Origin: SHZL01 sp963815185
Lineage (GTDB): Bacteria; Pseudomonadota; Gammaproteobacteria; Xanthomonadales; SZUA-36
NCBI GenBank assembly: GCA_963815185.1
Contig: CAWFGC010000009.1
Location: 1,054,001-1,118,000 of the forward strand
Length of the DNA: 64,000 bases
Direction of reading: 5' to 3'
This document shows positions 47,085-56,088 of the stretch, in pieces. The notes under the pieces were generated by a model, which saw only the letters and a list, made by a program, of their open reading frames with translations, did not search any database and had not been told where the DNA came from. How positions within the stretch are numbered: the stretch's first letter is position 1; every line of letters starts with the position of its first letter. Made by a program: the position numbers and the translations under genes.

Positions 47085-47820
47085 AGGGCGTTCCGTTGTT
47101 GCAGTCTCCAGCACCTCCTGCACGTTTCGTTGGCAAAACTCGGCGGAATCGTCACCGGCAAAGTCGACGTTATAGTGACTGGTGACTGAAGGGCGTTGAA
47201 TCGCATCGTTCCACCAGGCAAGCAGATTAGGTCGATTCTCGAAGCAGTCGAAGTCCGGATAAAGTGGGTCCTTGGCCTCGTAGAACTTGCTGCGGAAATC
47301 CAGGTAGCTGATGGCATGCAGCATGGCCGCCTGGCCGATGTCGAAGTCTTCAAAGCCGCGTTTGCAGGCAGACTCCAGTTGGTCGCATCCACGGATGATC
47401 TTGGGCCAGATCCACTGAAAGAGCCTCGATGCGCTGCTTTTCCACCGGGTTCCAGCCCTCCATCACCATCATAACGGTGGTTTCGAACATGGTGTCGGCC
47501 AGGGCCAGACGGGTAATGGCATCCCAGCGCCGCGGGCCCGGCTCCGGATACAAGCTTCGGCCGGATTTGCCCATGCTGTCCAGGCATTCGACAATCGCCT
47601 GGCTGCCATACACGACCTGCCCGGTGTCAAGGGCCAGGGTGGGCACTTTGTCCAATGGATTGATGGCGGTGATGGAATATTTGTCTCCCTGGTACTCGCT
47701 GGCGCGATTATTGAAGGGATAAGTCGGAACGAAAGTGATGTCTTCCCACAGCCCGGCTTCGTGGGCTGTGACCAGAACTTTGTGGATGAAGCTGTGGAAC
47801 GTTGAGTAAAAGATTTTCAT
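47085..47820 (-). CDS. Glutathione S-transferase, frameshifted and running into the next GST
   Basis: Starts at ATG 47820 with KIFYSTFHSFIHKVLVTAHEAGL, a GST N-terminal fold (NPLDKVPTLAL, VVYGSQAIVECLD), and continues with a helical C-domain. One surplus base near 47397 breaks the frame after ALSVDLAQ; the rest (GQAAMLHAISYLDFRSKFYEAKDPLYPDF) is in the next frame. No stop separates it from the second GST, so a tandem-domain protein is possible. Both could detoxify electrophiles from the adjacent P450 pathway. Confidence 0.72.
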
Positions 47821-48114
47821 GGTGGTGCCCTGCGGTTTGGCCAATAGACTTGTTACATTAGCATTTGGTGGAGCTTGGCCGCGCATAGGTGGTTCAAACG
47901 CTATATTCCAGCAACCCGACGATATGGTGCCGAGTTGGGACAAATCGTCAAGGCGGGCGACCGGCTTGGTACCATCATCTAAACCCGGTGACGGATCGCC
48001 AGACCAGAATAGAAGCGTCTGAGGCGGGCGAAGTCATCGGCCTGGCGGCCGCGGAGATCGTGCTCTCCGGTTACGCGCTGGTACACTTGGGTATTGCGCA
48101 CCGCTAGCCTGCTA
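47821..48114. other. Gene-free stretch before IS630
   Basis: A plus-strand open stretch (47889-48107) ends in GEVIGLAAAEIVLSGYALVH, which could be a gene remnant cut by the insertion, but I recognise no family. Nothing else is seen. Confidence 0.35.
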
Positions 48115-49251
48115 GTGTACTGTCCCATAAATAAATAGTATTATAGAGGCATGTCATCCATGGAGATCTGTCGTGCCCCGCCGTGCGAAACCCATTGTAT
48201 TAGATCAGAATGAAAGAAATCAGTTGAACAGTCTAGCCCATTCTAAATCGCTGCCTCATAGTCTCGTCCAACGGGCTCAGATTGTGCTCGCGTGTGCCGA
48301 CGGCGAAGCCAGCAACGAAATTGCTCAACGAATGCGACTGAACAAGAACACGGTAGGCAAGTGGCGGACACGCTATTTGGAGTATGGGATCGAAGGTCTA
48401 CATGACGAACTGCGTGCAGGCAGACCCCGCACGCATGACGATGAACGGGTTGCGGAAGTCATCAACACAACGTTGCAGTCAGTCCCGCCGAATAGCACGC
48501 AATGGACCGCCCGTACGGTGGCGGATCAAACGGGTGTTTCCAAAAGTACGGTTCAGCGTTGGTTTAATTTATTCGGCGTCCAGCCTCACCGTCAGCGGAC
48601 CTTTAAGTTATAAACTGATCCATTTTTCATTGAGAAGGTCCGCGATATTGTCGGCCTGTATCTGAATCCACCGGATCATGCGGTGGTATTGTGTGTGGAC
48701 GAAAAGACTCAAATCCAAGCGCTGGACCGGACCCAACCGATGCTGCCCATGGGGCTTGGCTATGTGGAGGGGGTCACCCATGATTACGTGCGGCATGGTA
48801 CGACGACGCTGTTTACTGCCCTGGATATTGCCAGGGAGAAGTCATGACACAGATCAAACACCGTCACCGGCATAAGAAGTTCCTTGCGCTTCCTCATCAC
48901 ATGATGAGAATGTTCCAGCGGATTTGGAAGTGCACTTGATTGTCGATAATTACGCAACCCACAAGCATGCTAAGGTCAAGGCCTGGCTCGCGAGACGACC
49001 TCGTTACCATATCCACTACACACCAACATATGCATCTTGGCTGAATCAGGTTGAAAGATGGTTTGGCATCATCACGCAACAGGCGATCCGACGCGGTACA
49101 TTTTCGTCGGTCAAAAAGTCTGATCCAGAAAATCAACCAATTCGTGGACAACTACAATGCCAAGACCAGCCCATTCGTCTGGACAGCGACAGCCGAATCA
49201 ATCATCGCGAAGATCGAAAGAATATGCACAGTTATTTCTGGGACAGCACAC
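48115..49251 (+). mobile_element. Decayed IS630-family insertion sequence
   Basis: About 1.14 kb, flanked by TA on both sides (48113-48114 and 49252-49253), the target duplication of the IS630/Tc1 group. Terminal inverted repeats of 20 bases: GTGTACTGTCCCATAAATAA on the left and its near-complement (two differences) on the right. It contains one transposase gene with several breaks. Confidence 0.88.
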
Positions 49252-49254
49252 TAG
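48173..49254 (+). pseudogene. IS630-family transposase, broken by stop and frameshifts
   Basis: N-terminal helix-turn-helix part (EIAQRMRLNKNTVGKWRTRYLE) reads to 48613, where TAA replaces an expected serine codon; the same frame continues after it. The DDE catalytic segments are all present in pieces: CVDEKTQIQALDR, LIVDNYATHKHAKV and SWLNQVERWFG. At least four single-base shifts fall between 48835 and 49125. The stop codon overlaps the right TA. The start is GTG 48173. The element should be immobile unless a helper acts. Confidence 0.88.
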
Positions 49255-49520
49255 CTGAACTTGTAGAGCGCCCACAAGCAGGATCAAATCGGCGCTGTTC
49301 GTCCATTGTATCATGGCGCCCCCACCTTCCCGCAATCGTCCCGCTGTTGCTATCATTCAGTTGTGGCCAGACGGGTCACATTCGGACCCAGCGCCACGCA
49401 GTGGCCATCCAGGGTCCAATTCCAGCGAAAGTGAAGTTCTGAAATGCGGTATCGGCCGCGTGATCCCCACTGTGGGGACCGAATCCGTGGCTGTCTATCG
49501 CGCTGAAAAAGAGAAGTGCC

Positions 49521-49746
49521 ATGTCAGCTATATACGAGTATTACGATGAAGAATGGCGTACCGAAATCTTCCAATGTCCAAAGTGCAGTTGGAGTGGTAC
49601 ACACGATGAAATGGACGGGCCTAACATCTTTAAGGAATTGGCAGACTACCGTTGCAACAATTGTGAGGAAATGCTGCTCATCGTCAGTCAGCCATCCTTT
49701 TCTGTCCCAGGCCTACGAAGCTGCGCCGGCCGGGAACGGCAGGTAG
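49521..49746 (+). CDS. Small zinc-ribbon protein of unknown function, frame disturbed at the end
   Basis: Starts at ATG 49521 with YEYYDEEWRTEIFQCPKC, then SWSGTHDEMDG and CNNCEEMLLIVSQPS: two CxxC knuckles likely binding zinc. Similar small proteins end in an AAAAGN-type tail. Here the tail QAYEAAPAGNGR lies in another frame and stops at 49746, so one base around 49690-49700 is probably wrong. Function unknown. It sits between a dead IS and a broken secreted-protein gene. Confidence 0.6.
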
Positions 49747-49768
49747 GTGGTTTCCGACGACCCTCAGG

Positions 49769-50750
49769 TCAGAATGCCGATTGACGCCGGCGAAGCAGCA
49801 CACCCAGGATAAGCAGGCCAGGCAGAAAGTTCATGCCCCACCAGGGAATTGTCGGTACGGCAAGTGGCCGTCACGGGCGGCGGGGAGCGAGCGTATTCAA
49901 CCGGAGCACGAACTGACTGTCGAACCATCCGGTGGCACGGCGCAGGACCAATTCTTCTCCGCCATCCTTGTACTTGTCGCAGATCGGTAAGGGATTGCAG
50001 TCGGCGAGCCCAGTGGGAATGTTGTCGGCGTACATGACCACGTCATCGGTGTCGGGAATGCTGCCCACGCTCGCTGTGCCGCCGACGACGGCGCCAACGT
50101 TGAGCGCGTTATAGGGTCCTACCGTATTGAGTTTCGCGTATCCCCAGAGCTGGGTGTTGTAGGTTACGGTGACGATCACCTCATCGGGAAGGATGATGCC
50201 ACCGGCGCTGAGATCGAAGGTGATGGGGAATGCGAAGCCATCGTTGCAAACGCCATCCTTGAACCACTTGGTGGTGGCGGGGCAATTGACGAGGTCGGGC
50301 GACGGCCGATAGGGAATTTGAAACTCGGTCGTGTTGGTGACGATCAGCGGACCGACGTAGTTCGGCGCGGAGCCAACCTCGTAGATGTTCAACGTGATCG
50401 GGTGGGACTACGAGCTTCCGGGGGTGGTCGCGCAGTCCCCAATATTCGGATTGCGAGAGCCTGTTTCACAGGCCCAACTGCTTATCCCGACATCAACTGT
50501 TCAAAGCTCGCGTGACGTGTCTGGCTCAGGCGGAAGTCGTCGCGAAGAGATCCGATTGGCTTGGAAACTCTGGTGTTGTAGTTCCCCGGGAACGAGATGG
50601 GAAAAATTCGTAGGCAGCGGCAGCGAAGTCGAACCCGCCGGAACAACTGCCGCACCGAAGACCGCCAGGATGGCGATCGCCCAACGGGCACGGGGAGAAC
50701 ACGGTTGCGATAACCGTTTGGGCCAGGCGGCGATTCGTTGTGGTCATCAT
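49769..50750 (-). pseudogene. IPTL-CTERM (PEP-CTERM-like) surface protein, broken
   Basis: Begins at ATG 50750 (AGGGG upstream) with a signal-like start TNRRLAQTVIATV whose hydrophobic core (WAIAILAVFGAAVVPAG) lies in the next frame. The body (50392-49871) contains PITLNIYEVGSAPNYVGPLIV and IPYRPSPDLVNC. The C-terminus, after a TGA at 49871, reads VPTIPWWGMNFLPGLLILGV then RRR: the IPTL-CTERM sorting signal with WG motif, one membrane helix and basic end. At least two shifts and two in-frame stops interrupt it. Some lesions may be sequencing errors. Confidence 0.7.
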
Positions 50751-51344
50751 CGTACCCCTATGCAGGAACCCATGGCACCGAGGGGAAATTCCGCCGGGAC
50801 ATTGCACCCTTTCAACACTTTAGCATTTCTTCTGTGGGGTAGACGACATAACTCCGGGGCATTTTTTCTCGCACCCCGCCTTAAAGTATAAGCCGACCCG
50901 TCGCTGAGGTTTGACCGGTTTGGCTTTTCCATATCCATTTCCGGTGATACCGCCCTGATCGGAGCCCAAGGGGATGATGGCTATACAGGCTCGGCCTACG
51001 TGTTGGCGCTGCCCCCGTCTCCGGCCCACCACGCGCTCTCGGTACCCACGCTGCCCCAGTTTACTCTGGCACTTTAATCTTGACCATCTTAAGTTTGGCG
51101 GCGGCGTATTTTTCTCAATTAGAAGTAAGCGTTCAGTGGATTTGAAGTCCAACGGTCTGGGGTTCGCCTTGATATTCCAATACGACACAGTCAACGGTGA
51201 TTGGTAGACTCTTCCCGTGTTGATCAACGCCTCGGATGCTGCCGGGCCGCTCTCTTGATTATCGGCAGCAAGGATCGGTTTTGTTAAGGATTATCAGATG
51301 CCTGCCATCGAGTTGGGGCCTGCCGATTACCTGGGCGTTTGGGG
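50751..51344. other. Gene-free stretch with a degenerate REP arm
   Basis: No gene recognised. Bases 51059-51086 are a degraded copy (about three differences) of the arm of the inverted repeat at 55352-55438. Open stretches on both strands lack any protein family resemblance. Confidence 0.45.
51059..51086. repeat. Degenerate single arm of the TTTACTCTGGCACTTTA repeat
   Basis: Carries TTTACTCTGGCACTTTA, then a diverged end. Matches the right arm at 55411-55438 with about three changes. The second arm is not found nearby. Confidence 0.6.
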
Positions 51345-52318
51345 CAGGCGTCAGATAATGCTCAGGGGAGGAAACCGCGGAGTCGTGGCAGTGGTCGCTT
51401 GATAGTGTCGACGTGAGCTATGGGGATTTGAAGAGTATCTGTTTGATCTGGTCTGGTCGCGGCGATGGTTGAGTGAGTCCGGTGTCTTGATTTGACTGGT
51501 TACCTGTTGGGCAACCGTCAGTTTTGATGACCGCCGAGGGCTGCTGACTGGTGCATTTCCTGCTTTGGGCAACAGGTTGGCGCTGCCGGTGCATAGCCGA
51601 CAGTAAAGAGACCGTGTGAGTAAAGAGTTGATCATGTGTCAGCTGGTGGTGCCCGAGGCACGTTGTTTTAAGAAGGTTTCGATAATGATTATGGGAGCAC
51701 CACAGTCCTGGCAGGTGTAGGTGGCAGTCGGTACGATAATCCTCAACCACGTTCTGTTTCAGCGACGGCATTGAGGGTGTCGTCGTTGAGGAGTTCCCGC
51801 AACCGGTGCACTTGTTGGACCCGGGTATGGTTGGCGAACAAACCGTAGTGACGGATGCGGTGGAAGCCACTGGGCAAGACATGCAGGAGAAAACGCCGAA
51901 TGAACTCGTCGATAGCCAGGGTCATGGTCTTGTAACGATCAGGCCGTTTGGCACGGTAGTCCTTCCACTTGAAGGTGACACCGCGTTCATCACAAGCAAT
52001 CAAACGGCTGTTGGTGATAGCGACCCGATGGGTGTAGCGCGACAGATAGGCGAGCACGGCCTGGGGACCGGCGAACGGTCGCTTGGCATAGACCACCCAG
52101 TCGATCTGACGTAATGGTGAGAGGTAGTGGGCGAAGTCTTGGTTGTCGGCCAGGTTCTGGTGGGCGCCGAAGAACTGTAAATGGCCGGCGTGGTGAGCGG
52201 CACTGAGCTTCTCCAGGAACAATCGTCGAAAGAGTCGTGAAAGAACCCGAACCGGTAAGAAGAAGTCTGGCTTGCAGGCGACCCAGCGTGCACCATCAGG
52301 CACCAGCCCATCACCTGA
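51345..52318 (-). mobile_element. IS91-family transposase fragment
   Basis: On the minus strand, 52303-51743 encodes the C-terminal half of a Y2-type (IS91) transposase: ARWVACKPDFFLPVRVLSRLF, QFFGAHQNLADN, VVYAKRPFAGPQAVLAYLSRYTHRVAI and FIRRFLLHVLPSGFHRIRHYG. A frame change near 51745 leads to a zinc-finger-like tail and a terminal segment ending PRFPPLSII at 51351. The zinc-binding N-terminus and the replication domain before 52318 are missing, so the element is dead. Confidence 0.85.
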
Positions 52319-53023
52319 AGCCGTTGGCTTAAGCGGGAGGCGACAAAGGAGAACTTGAGACCAACGAGTTTGAATCCCTGGGACCGGCCGAGGCTGTGTG
52401 AAAACTCAAGAACGACCTCTTGAGACCGTTTTCAGGCCGGGCAAAGTTTCGGTTGAGGTCCGGTGGCTTACTGACAGGACGCTATCAGCTCCAAGGCCAT
52501 TCAAAACCATCTCATGCTGTGTTTGAAGGCGACTTCTTTTGTGGGAGTGCCACGGAGTTTTCAGACAGCCTCGGCCAGGAGCGGACTTCCATGGAATAGG
52601 GGCGCGCGACTGCGCGCCTCATTTTCCTGATAAACTTTCGCTGCAGCCAGTATTGGACTGTCGTTGGTTTCTGTGGTTTTCAAGCCATCCACAACGTTTG
52701 CATCCGGTTCAATCCATTGTTGTTCTCAGCGGTTTCACTGTTGGTGAATTCCTCATCAGAAATGGACTGGCTTTCGGGGGAAAGGTCAGCATCACCCGCT
52801 GATCGGCTTGTGTTTGTATAGATGCTGTTGGTATGGTGCCGGTCGCTTCGCTTGCAGGACTGGTTTCGTTAAATCATTGTCAGCCGTCTGGCACTGGTGC
52901 CGGCGCGTTCGTGGGTTTCGGTGATTTCTTCGACGCCCCACTGGGCCTCTCTCCACCAGAAATGGGTCAGCACCATTAGGGAAGGGTATATCGGGTTGTT
53001 GTTGAGCTACAATACCTGCGTCT
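52319..53023. other. 700-bp gene-free stretch
   Basis: No recognisable gene on either strand. A perfect hairpin GGCGCGC-GACT-GCGCGCC lies at 52601-52618, followed by a short T-rich run, possibly a terminator. The open plus-strand stretch 52539-52802 has no family resemblance. Probably debris of the transposon region. Confidence 0.4.
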
Positions 53024-53275
53024 TCAATCTGTCGCTGCCGGGCGGTATCTCCTGATATTCGATGTTGCTTTCGTTGGCATCAAGGCCGGCACGCGGCTAC
53101 TTAAATCCTCGACCCACCGCGCCACCGTTGCAAACAGTGTAGCCTCGTTAGTGCCGGTGCCGGGATTATCGGCACCGCCTGCGCCACTGGGGTTTTTAGA
53201 GGTCTTTTGGGCCAGTGCAACACCATGCAGGCTGAATAAACCGGTGAGTAATAATACGGCTGATAATGTTTTCAC
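53024..53275 (-). CDS. Small exported protein, possibly truncated
   Basis: About 83 residues from GTG 53275, which has AGGAG seven to eight bases upstream. Signal peptide MKTLSAVLLLTGLFSLHG with cleavage near ALAQ; the mature part is Gly/Asn/Thr-rich (NPSGAGGADNPGTGTNE) and then ends in a helical stretch. No family recognised. It borders the transposon debris and may be a fragment. Confidence 0.5.
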   Translation of the reverse strand: MKTLSAVLLLTGLFSLHGVALAQKTSKNPSGAGGADNPGTGTNEATLFATVARWVEDLSSRVPALMPTKATSNIRRYRPAATD

Positions 53276-53537
53276 AAAAATCTCTCCTCTGATCACACGC
53301 GCCTTATTATCATATTACAACAAAAAACCCCCGGCTCGCTGAGGTAAGCTGCGGGTTTAAATTGTCTTCTATCCTGCCAGATTCTAGGCGCTGTATATGA
53401 AATTAGCGTGCGTTTTTGTAAGTAATAGTCGTCATTCTCAGTGTGTTTGCAATGAGCTGAAATATGAGGCTATAACACCCCTCATGCACCCCGAAGAGAA
53501 TTATACGAAAGGAAAAGAAATAAGTATTTGATTTATA

Positions 53538-53613
53538 TGGTGGGCGATACAGGGCTTGAACCTGTGACCTCTGCAATGTGACTGCAGCGCTCTCCCAACT
53601 GAGCTAATCGCCC
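53538..53613 (-). tRNA. tRNA-Val (anticodon CAC)
   Basis: Minus-strand cloverleaf of 76 bases with acceptor GGGCGAT/ATCGCCC, D-arm GCTC/GAGC, anticodon stem CTGCA/TGCAG with loop GTCACAT (anticodon CAC), T-loop GGTTCAAGCC and encoded CCA. Reads GTG codons. Confidence 0.95.
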
Positions 53614-53801
53614 GCTTTGGATCCCGATTTGAGGATACCTTGCCCACGGTTCGCCTGAGGGCCTCGTTCACCCGGCGCGGGGCAATTAAGGTACTGACTT
53701 GTGGGCGGCGCGTCAACCTCAGAATCATGTCCGGCAATTAATCATTCGAACCGCCGCATAGCATTGGCTAAGATAGATGCTCGCGGCGGGGGAATGTGGA
53801 A

Positions 53802-54107
53802 ATGAGCAGGAAATACCAGTCCTTTTGGGAATTTTACCCGTTCTACCTGCAGCAGCATGCCAATCGCACTTGCCGCGGTCTGCATTTCATCGGCAGCACG
53901 CTGGTTTTGGCGCTGGTCTTTTGGAGTGTGTGGAACCGTGATGCCCGTTGGCTGCTACTGGCGCCTGTGGCGGGTTATGGATTTGCATGGGTGGGGCATT
54001 TTTTCTTTGAGAAGAACCGGCCCGCCACCTTTACCTACCCGGTTTACAGCCTGCTTGGAGATTGGGTGATGTGGAAAGACATCATCATTGGCAAGGTTCG
54101 TCTGTAA
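53802..54107 (+). CDS. DUF962 (Mpo1/YGL010w-like) membrane protein
   Basis: A 101-residue protein with SFWEFYPFYLQQHANRTCRGLHFIGS, two to three membrane segments and GHFFFEKNRPATFTYPVYSLLGD, the DUF962 hallmark. Eukaryotic Mpo1 is an iron-dependent dioxygenase for 2-hydroxy fatty acids; whether bacterial members do this is not certain. ATG 53802 is chosen because homologues start here; GTG 53796 is an alternative. The stop overlaps the start of the DUF445 gene (TAATG). Confidence 0.88.
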   Translation: MSRKYQSFWEFYPFYLQQHANRTCRGLHFIGSTLVLALVFWSVWNRDARWLLLAPVAGYGFAWVGHFFFEKNRPATFTYPVYSLLGDWVMWKDIIIGKVRL

Positions 54108-55349
54108 TGCTGCCGCTTGCCGGGGCGGACCAGGACAAGGTCGTTCGCCTGCGGCGGATGAAGCGCCTGCCTCTGTTGCTGCTGGTTTTGATGGCAGCTT
54201 TGTTCGGATTGACATTGCGGCGGCCGGAGCCTTGGGCTGCCTGGGTTCACGCCTTTGCAGAGGCCGGCATGATCGGCGCGTTGGCCGACTGGTTCGCGGT
54301 GGTGGCGCTGTTCCGCCATCCGCTCGGTTTGCCGATTCCGCATACCGCGATCATTCCGCGGCGCAAGAATGAAATAGGACAAAGCCTGGCCCGCTTCATC
54401 GCCGAGCATTTCCTGCAACCGCAGGTGGTGCGGGCCAAGCTGGAATCGGTCAACCTGGCGCAAAAAGCCGCGGCCTGGTTACGCACGCCGGCGGGGCATG
54501 AACGGGTGGTGCAATCCGCTGTCGGCTTGCTGTCCTGGATGACCGGGGCCTGGCATGAAGACAGTGTCAGGCAGTTCCTGCGGCGCTTGAGCCGTCATCA
54601 GCTTGAACGGGTCGATTTCGCGCCCTTGCTCGGAAAAACATTGGACTGGCTGATGCAGGATGGCCGTCATCAGCAACTCCTGACGCAGGCGCTGCGCTAC
54701 GCGGTCATTGTGCTGCATGATCACCGGGAAACGATCCGGGGCAATGTTAAGCGGGAAAGTCCCTGGTGGCTGCCGGGTTTTATCGATGATCGTATCCTGC
54801 AGCAAATGCTGGACCGCATTGAAACCTTGCTGCTGCAGGTGTCCCTGGACCCGGATCATCAGGTGCGCAGGGATTTTGACGGCGTGCTGCAGCGCTGGAC
54901 CGCAGAATTACGCAATTCACCCGCACTCGCACCAGACCGCAGAAAAGTTGCGCCAGGCGGCTTTGGATAACGAGAGCCTGCAGGAATATTTTTATGGACT
55001 GTGGATGGATCTGCTTACCGGCATCGAGGCGGATATCCGGGGCCCGGATTCCTCCATCCGCGCGCAGTTTGACCAGTTCGTCTCACGCATGGCGGAAGAA
55101 CTGAGCGGTGATGCGGCATTGCAGGCCGTGGTCAACCGCTGGCTGGTGGACTCCACGGTGGCTCTGGTGGGCGATAACCAGGACGCCATCGCCAGCCTGA
55201 TCAGCGATACCGTGGACAGTTGGGATGCGCAGGAGACCAGCCAGCGGGTGGAATTGGCCATCGGATACGACCTGCAATACATCCGCATCAACGGCACTTT
55301 GGTGGGCGGCCTCGTGGGCTTGATCATCCACGCCATCAAGCTGGTGTAA
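54107..55349 (+). CDS. DUF445 family membrane protein, frameshifted
   Basis: Starts at ATG 54107 overlapping the DUF962 stop. N-terminal membrane helix (RLPLLLLVLMAALFGLTL), GMIGALADWFAVVALFRHPLGLPIPHTAIIP as in the YjiN/DUF445 family, then a long helical soluble part, and a C-terminal GLVGLIIHAIKLV. One surplus base near 54920 breaks the frame after WTAELRNSPAL. Restored length about 413 residues, usual for the family. Function unknown; two-gene operon with DUF962. Confidence 0.85.
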
Positions 55350-55351
55350 GC

Positions 55352-55438
55352 ATGGGGTCAGAGTAAAGTGCCAGAGTTGATCTGCAGAATCCCGGTGTCC
55401 CGCCACCTCTTTACTCTGGCACTTTACTCTGACCCCAT
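55352..55438. repeat. Perfect 26-bp inverted repeat between convergent genes
   Basis: Arms 55352-55377 and 55413-55438 are exact reverse complements (the arm contains GGGGTCAGAGTAAAGTGCC), separated by 35 bases. It lies exactly between the convergent stops of the DUF445 and asparaginase-like genes and should act as a strong bidirectional hairpin. The right arm contains the last codons of the asparaginase-like gene. Similar sequences are linked to REP-associated transposases in other Gammaproteobacteria. Confidence 0.85.
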
Positions 55439-55920
55439 TCTTCGAAGCGGTTCGCCTCACGGTTCTTGCGCACCGCTTCCGGGTTCCAGACTCTTCCGTT
55501 CATCGCAATGTAGACGCCGGGCGGCAGGCACTGCACCGCGCCGACCGCGCAGCCGATATTGAAGACGGCATCCGAATCCCGAAATCGCGCGGGGTTCAAT
55601 GCGCCCGTCAAAACGATGGTGCGGTCAGGCAAGCCCCTGAGCACGGCGGCGGTCTCGACCATGGTGTCGGTGCCATGGGTGATCAGTACATGTTTTGTTT
55701 CGTTTTGCACTATGGTGTCACGGATCAGCAGACGGTCTTCATGCACCAGGTGGAGGCTGTCCTTGCGCAGAATCGCCTTGACTTCGAACTCAAAACCGAC
55801 ATTCATCGCGCGCAGGATCAGGCTGATCTGCGGTTCGCCGATCTGGTAGTCGCTTTTGTCATCGAAGTAAATCTTGTCGATGGTTCCGCCGGTGGTAATG
55901 ATCAGGAGTCGTGCAATCAT
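55411..55920 (-). CDS. Single-domain asparaginase-like protein
   Basis: A 169-residue protein with both asparaginase threonine motifs, TTGGTIDKIYF near the N-terminus and THGTDTMVETA. It is only the N-terminal domain of classic L-asparaginase, but short versions of about 165 residues form a distinct bacterial group, so it need not be truncated. The last codons (GQSKVPE) come from the repeat arm, replacing whatever end existed before. Enzyme activity is not assured. Confidence 0.8.
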   Translation of the reverse strand: MIARLLIITTGGTIDKIYFDDKSDYQIGEPQISLILRAMNVGFEFEVKAILRKDSLHLVHEDRLLIRDTIVQNETKHVLITHGTDTMVETAAVLRGLPDRTIVLTGALNPARFRDSDAVFNIGCAVGAVQCLPPGVYIAMNGRVWNPEAVRKNREANRFEEWGQSKVPE

Positions 55921-56088
55921 CGATTCAGATGTTTCTCAGATAGGCAGTTTTGCCCCGAAAGAATGGGGACGAAATGGCATCGTTCTGGCGCCCGGTTCCG
56001 GTACGCCGGCTTTTACCGGCGTACGGGCATCGCGTAGTATAGCGTGCTGTAGGCCGTGCAAATCATTCTGGCCGGAATCCAAGACGAT

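Noticed and set aside
46101..53613. Integrated genomic island ending at tRNA-Val
   Set aside because: No integrase gene and no direct repeat of the tRNA 3' end was seen; the content is only degraded insertion sequences.
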